Shown here: positions 5,096-5,555 of the stretch, one piece after another
Layout of the letters: each line of letters begins with the position of its first letter
Numbering within the stretch: position 1 is the first letter of the stretch
The notes under the pieces: generated by a model
Database searches by the model: none
Seen by the model: only the letters and a program-made list of their open reading frames with translations
What the model was told of the DNA's origin: nothing
Source of the DNA: Candidatus Fraserbacteria bacterium RBG_16_55_9
GTDB taxonomy: Bacteria; Bipolaricaulota; Bipolaricaulia; RBG-16-55-9
Direction of reading: 5' to 3'
NCBI GenBank assembly: GCA_001778455.1
Contig: MFGX01000060.1
Location: 1-5,555 of the forward strand
Length of the DNA: 5,555 bases
Made by a program: the position numbers and the translations under genes

Positions 5096-5555
5096 ATGCT
5101 CATCGTGGGCCTGACGGGCGGAATCGCCAGTGGCAAGAGCACGATCACCCGTGCCCTGAAGGGTGAACCGGGGATCGTCGTCGTCGAGGCAGATCGCATC
5201 GCTTGGGAGACGTATCAGCCGGGGACAAGCGTCTATGAGAAACTCGTTGAGCGCTTTGGACAGCGCATTCTTAACTCCGATCGCACGATCAACCGCCGTG
5301 CGCTCGGCGCGCTCATCTTCGAGAGCGAAGTGGAGCGAAACTTCGCGAATCGCACTGTCCATCCAGTGGTGATGGCGCGCTTGACGGACATGGCTCGAAC
5401 GTGCGAGGCGCAGGGCGTAGATATTTTGATTGTGGAAGCGGCGCTCTTGCTCGAATCTGACTCTGTTGATCGAGATTTCTTTGACTACTATGTGTTGGTG
5501 AAGGTCGCCCCCGAAGAACAGCTCCATCGGCTCATGAGGCGCGATGGAATCAGCC
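5096..5555 (+). CDS. coaE: Dephospho-CoA kinase, 3'-truncated by the window edge
   Basis: Catalyses the last step of coenzyme A synthesis, ATP-dependent phosphorylation of the 3'-hydroxyl of dephospho-CoA, in the cytosol. Only the first 153 codons of roughly 200 are present; the reading frame is open to the last base. My translation begins MLIVGLTGGIASGKST, with the Walker A loop GGIASGKS (8-15). EADRIAWE (31-38) matches the family's DADxIAxE segment, with the first Asp replaced by Glu and Asp33 kept. NRRALGALIFESE and TVHPVV match the CoaE acceptor and lid regions, IVEAALLLES matches the usual VxExPLLFE strand, and the end (PEEQLHRLMRRDGIS) matches the QxxRxxxRDGIS lid. It starts 13 bases after the exonuclease stop with an AAGGG ribosome binding site and is the third gene of the tlyA cluster. 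In many genomes coaE neighbours DNA-repair genes such as polA or mutM; here the neighbour is a stand-alone exonuclease. Confidence 0.95.
   Translation, partial: MLIVGLTGGIASGKSTITRALKGEPGIVVVEADRIAWETYQPGTSVYEKLVERFGQRILNSDRTINRRALGALIFESEVERNFANRTVHPVVMARLTDMARTCEAQGVDILIVEAALLLESDSVDRDFFDYYVLVKVAPEEQLHRLMRRDGIS

Noticed and set aside
4952..5527. 191-codon minus-strand reading frame over the exonuclease 3' end and coaE
   Set aside because: Both strands cannot be constrained this way. The plus strand encodes clear exonuclease and CoaE motifs; the minus-strand product resembles nothing.
1..5555. Mobile elements, CRISPR arrays, tRNAs, toxin-antitoxin pairs
   Set aside because: I looked for repeated units, transposase motifs, tRNA-like cloverleaf ends and small gene pairs and saw none. 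The gene content is ordinary housekeeping.

Overview
This is a bacterial chromosomal (or metagenomic) segment. It carries the 5' half of a 16S rRNA gene on the minus strand and five protein genes: four complete, plus one cut by the right edge. The 16S sequence keeps the usual bacterial landmarks (338 site, 515-533 loop). It is odd at its very 5' end and carries a compensated change in helix 18, so the organism looks like a poorly sampled, deep-branching lineage. I cannot name the phylum from memory with confidence. Bipolaricaulota/Acetothermia (former OP1) is one guess only. The GC-rich look of the rRNA is compatible with a thermophile, but I did not count composition.

Layout: (1) 1-781, 16S rRNA, minus strand, running off the left edge. 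(2) 782-1001, a compact head-to-head control region. Leftward it has an rRNA promoter with consensus TTGACA-17-TATACT, a short leader with a boxB-like hairpin and a boxA element. Rightward it has a TTGACA-type promoter with a near-palindrome at the predicted start point, then a good ribosome binding site. (3) 1002-2222, a class I PLP aminotransferase of the aspartate aminotransferase type, plus strand. (4) 2152-3366, an RhlE-type DEAD-box RNA helicase, minus strand, whose 3' end overlaps the aminotransferase by 71 bp tail to tail. (5) 3367-3558, a divergent intergenic region with the helicase promoter and leader and a possible tlyA promoter. (6) 3559-5555, a plus-strand cluster: tlyA (rRNA 2'-O-methyltransferase), a PolB-exonuclease-like 3'-5' exonuclease, and coaE (dephospho-CoA kinase, truncated by the window).

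The theme is housekeeping. Three loci touch RNA or the ribosome (16S rRNA, RhlE-like helicase, TlyA). One is a nuclease of unsettled role, and two are metabolic (aminotransferase, last step of CoA synthesis). I see no mobile element, CRISPR array, tRNA or toxin-antitoxin pair. I found no convincing new system. The points most worth a second look are the non-canonical 16S 5' end (poor match to the 27F primer), the SAT-to-AAT change in helicase motif III, the convergent gene overlap with no room for a terminator, and the tlyA start region.
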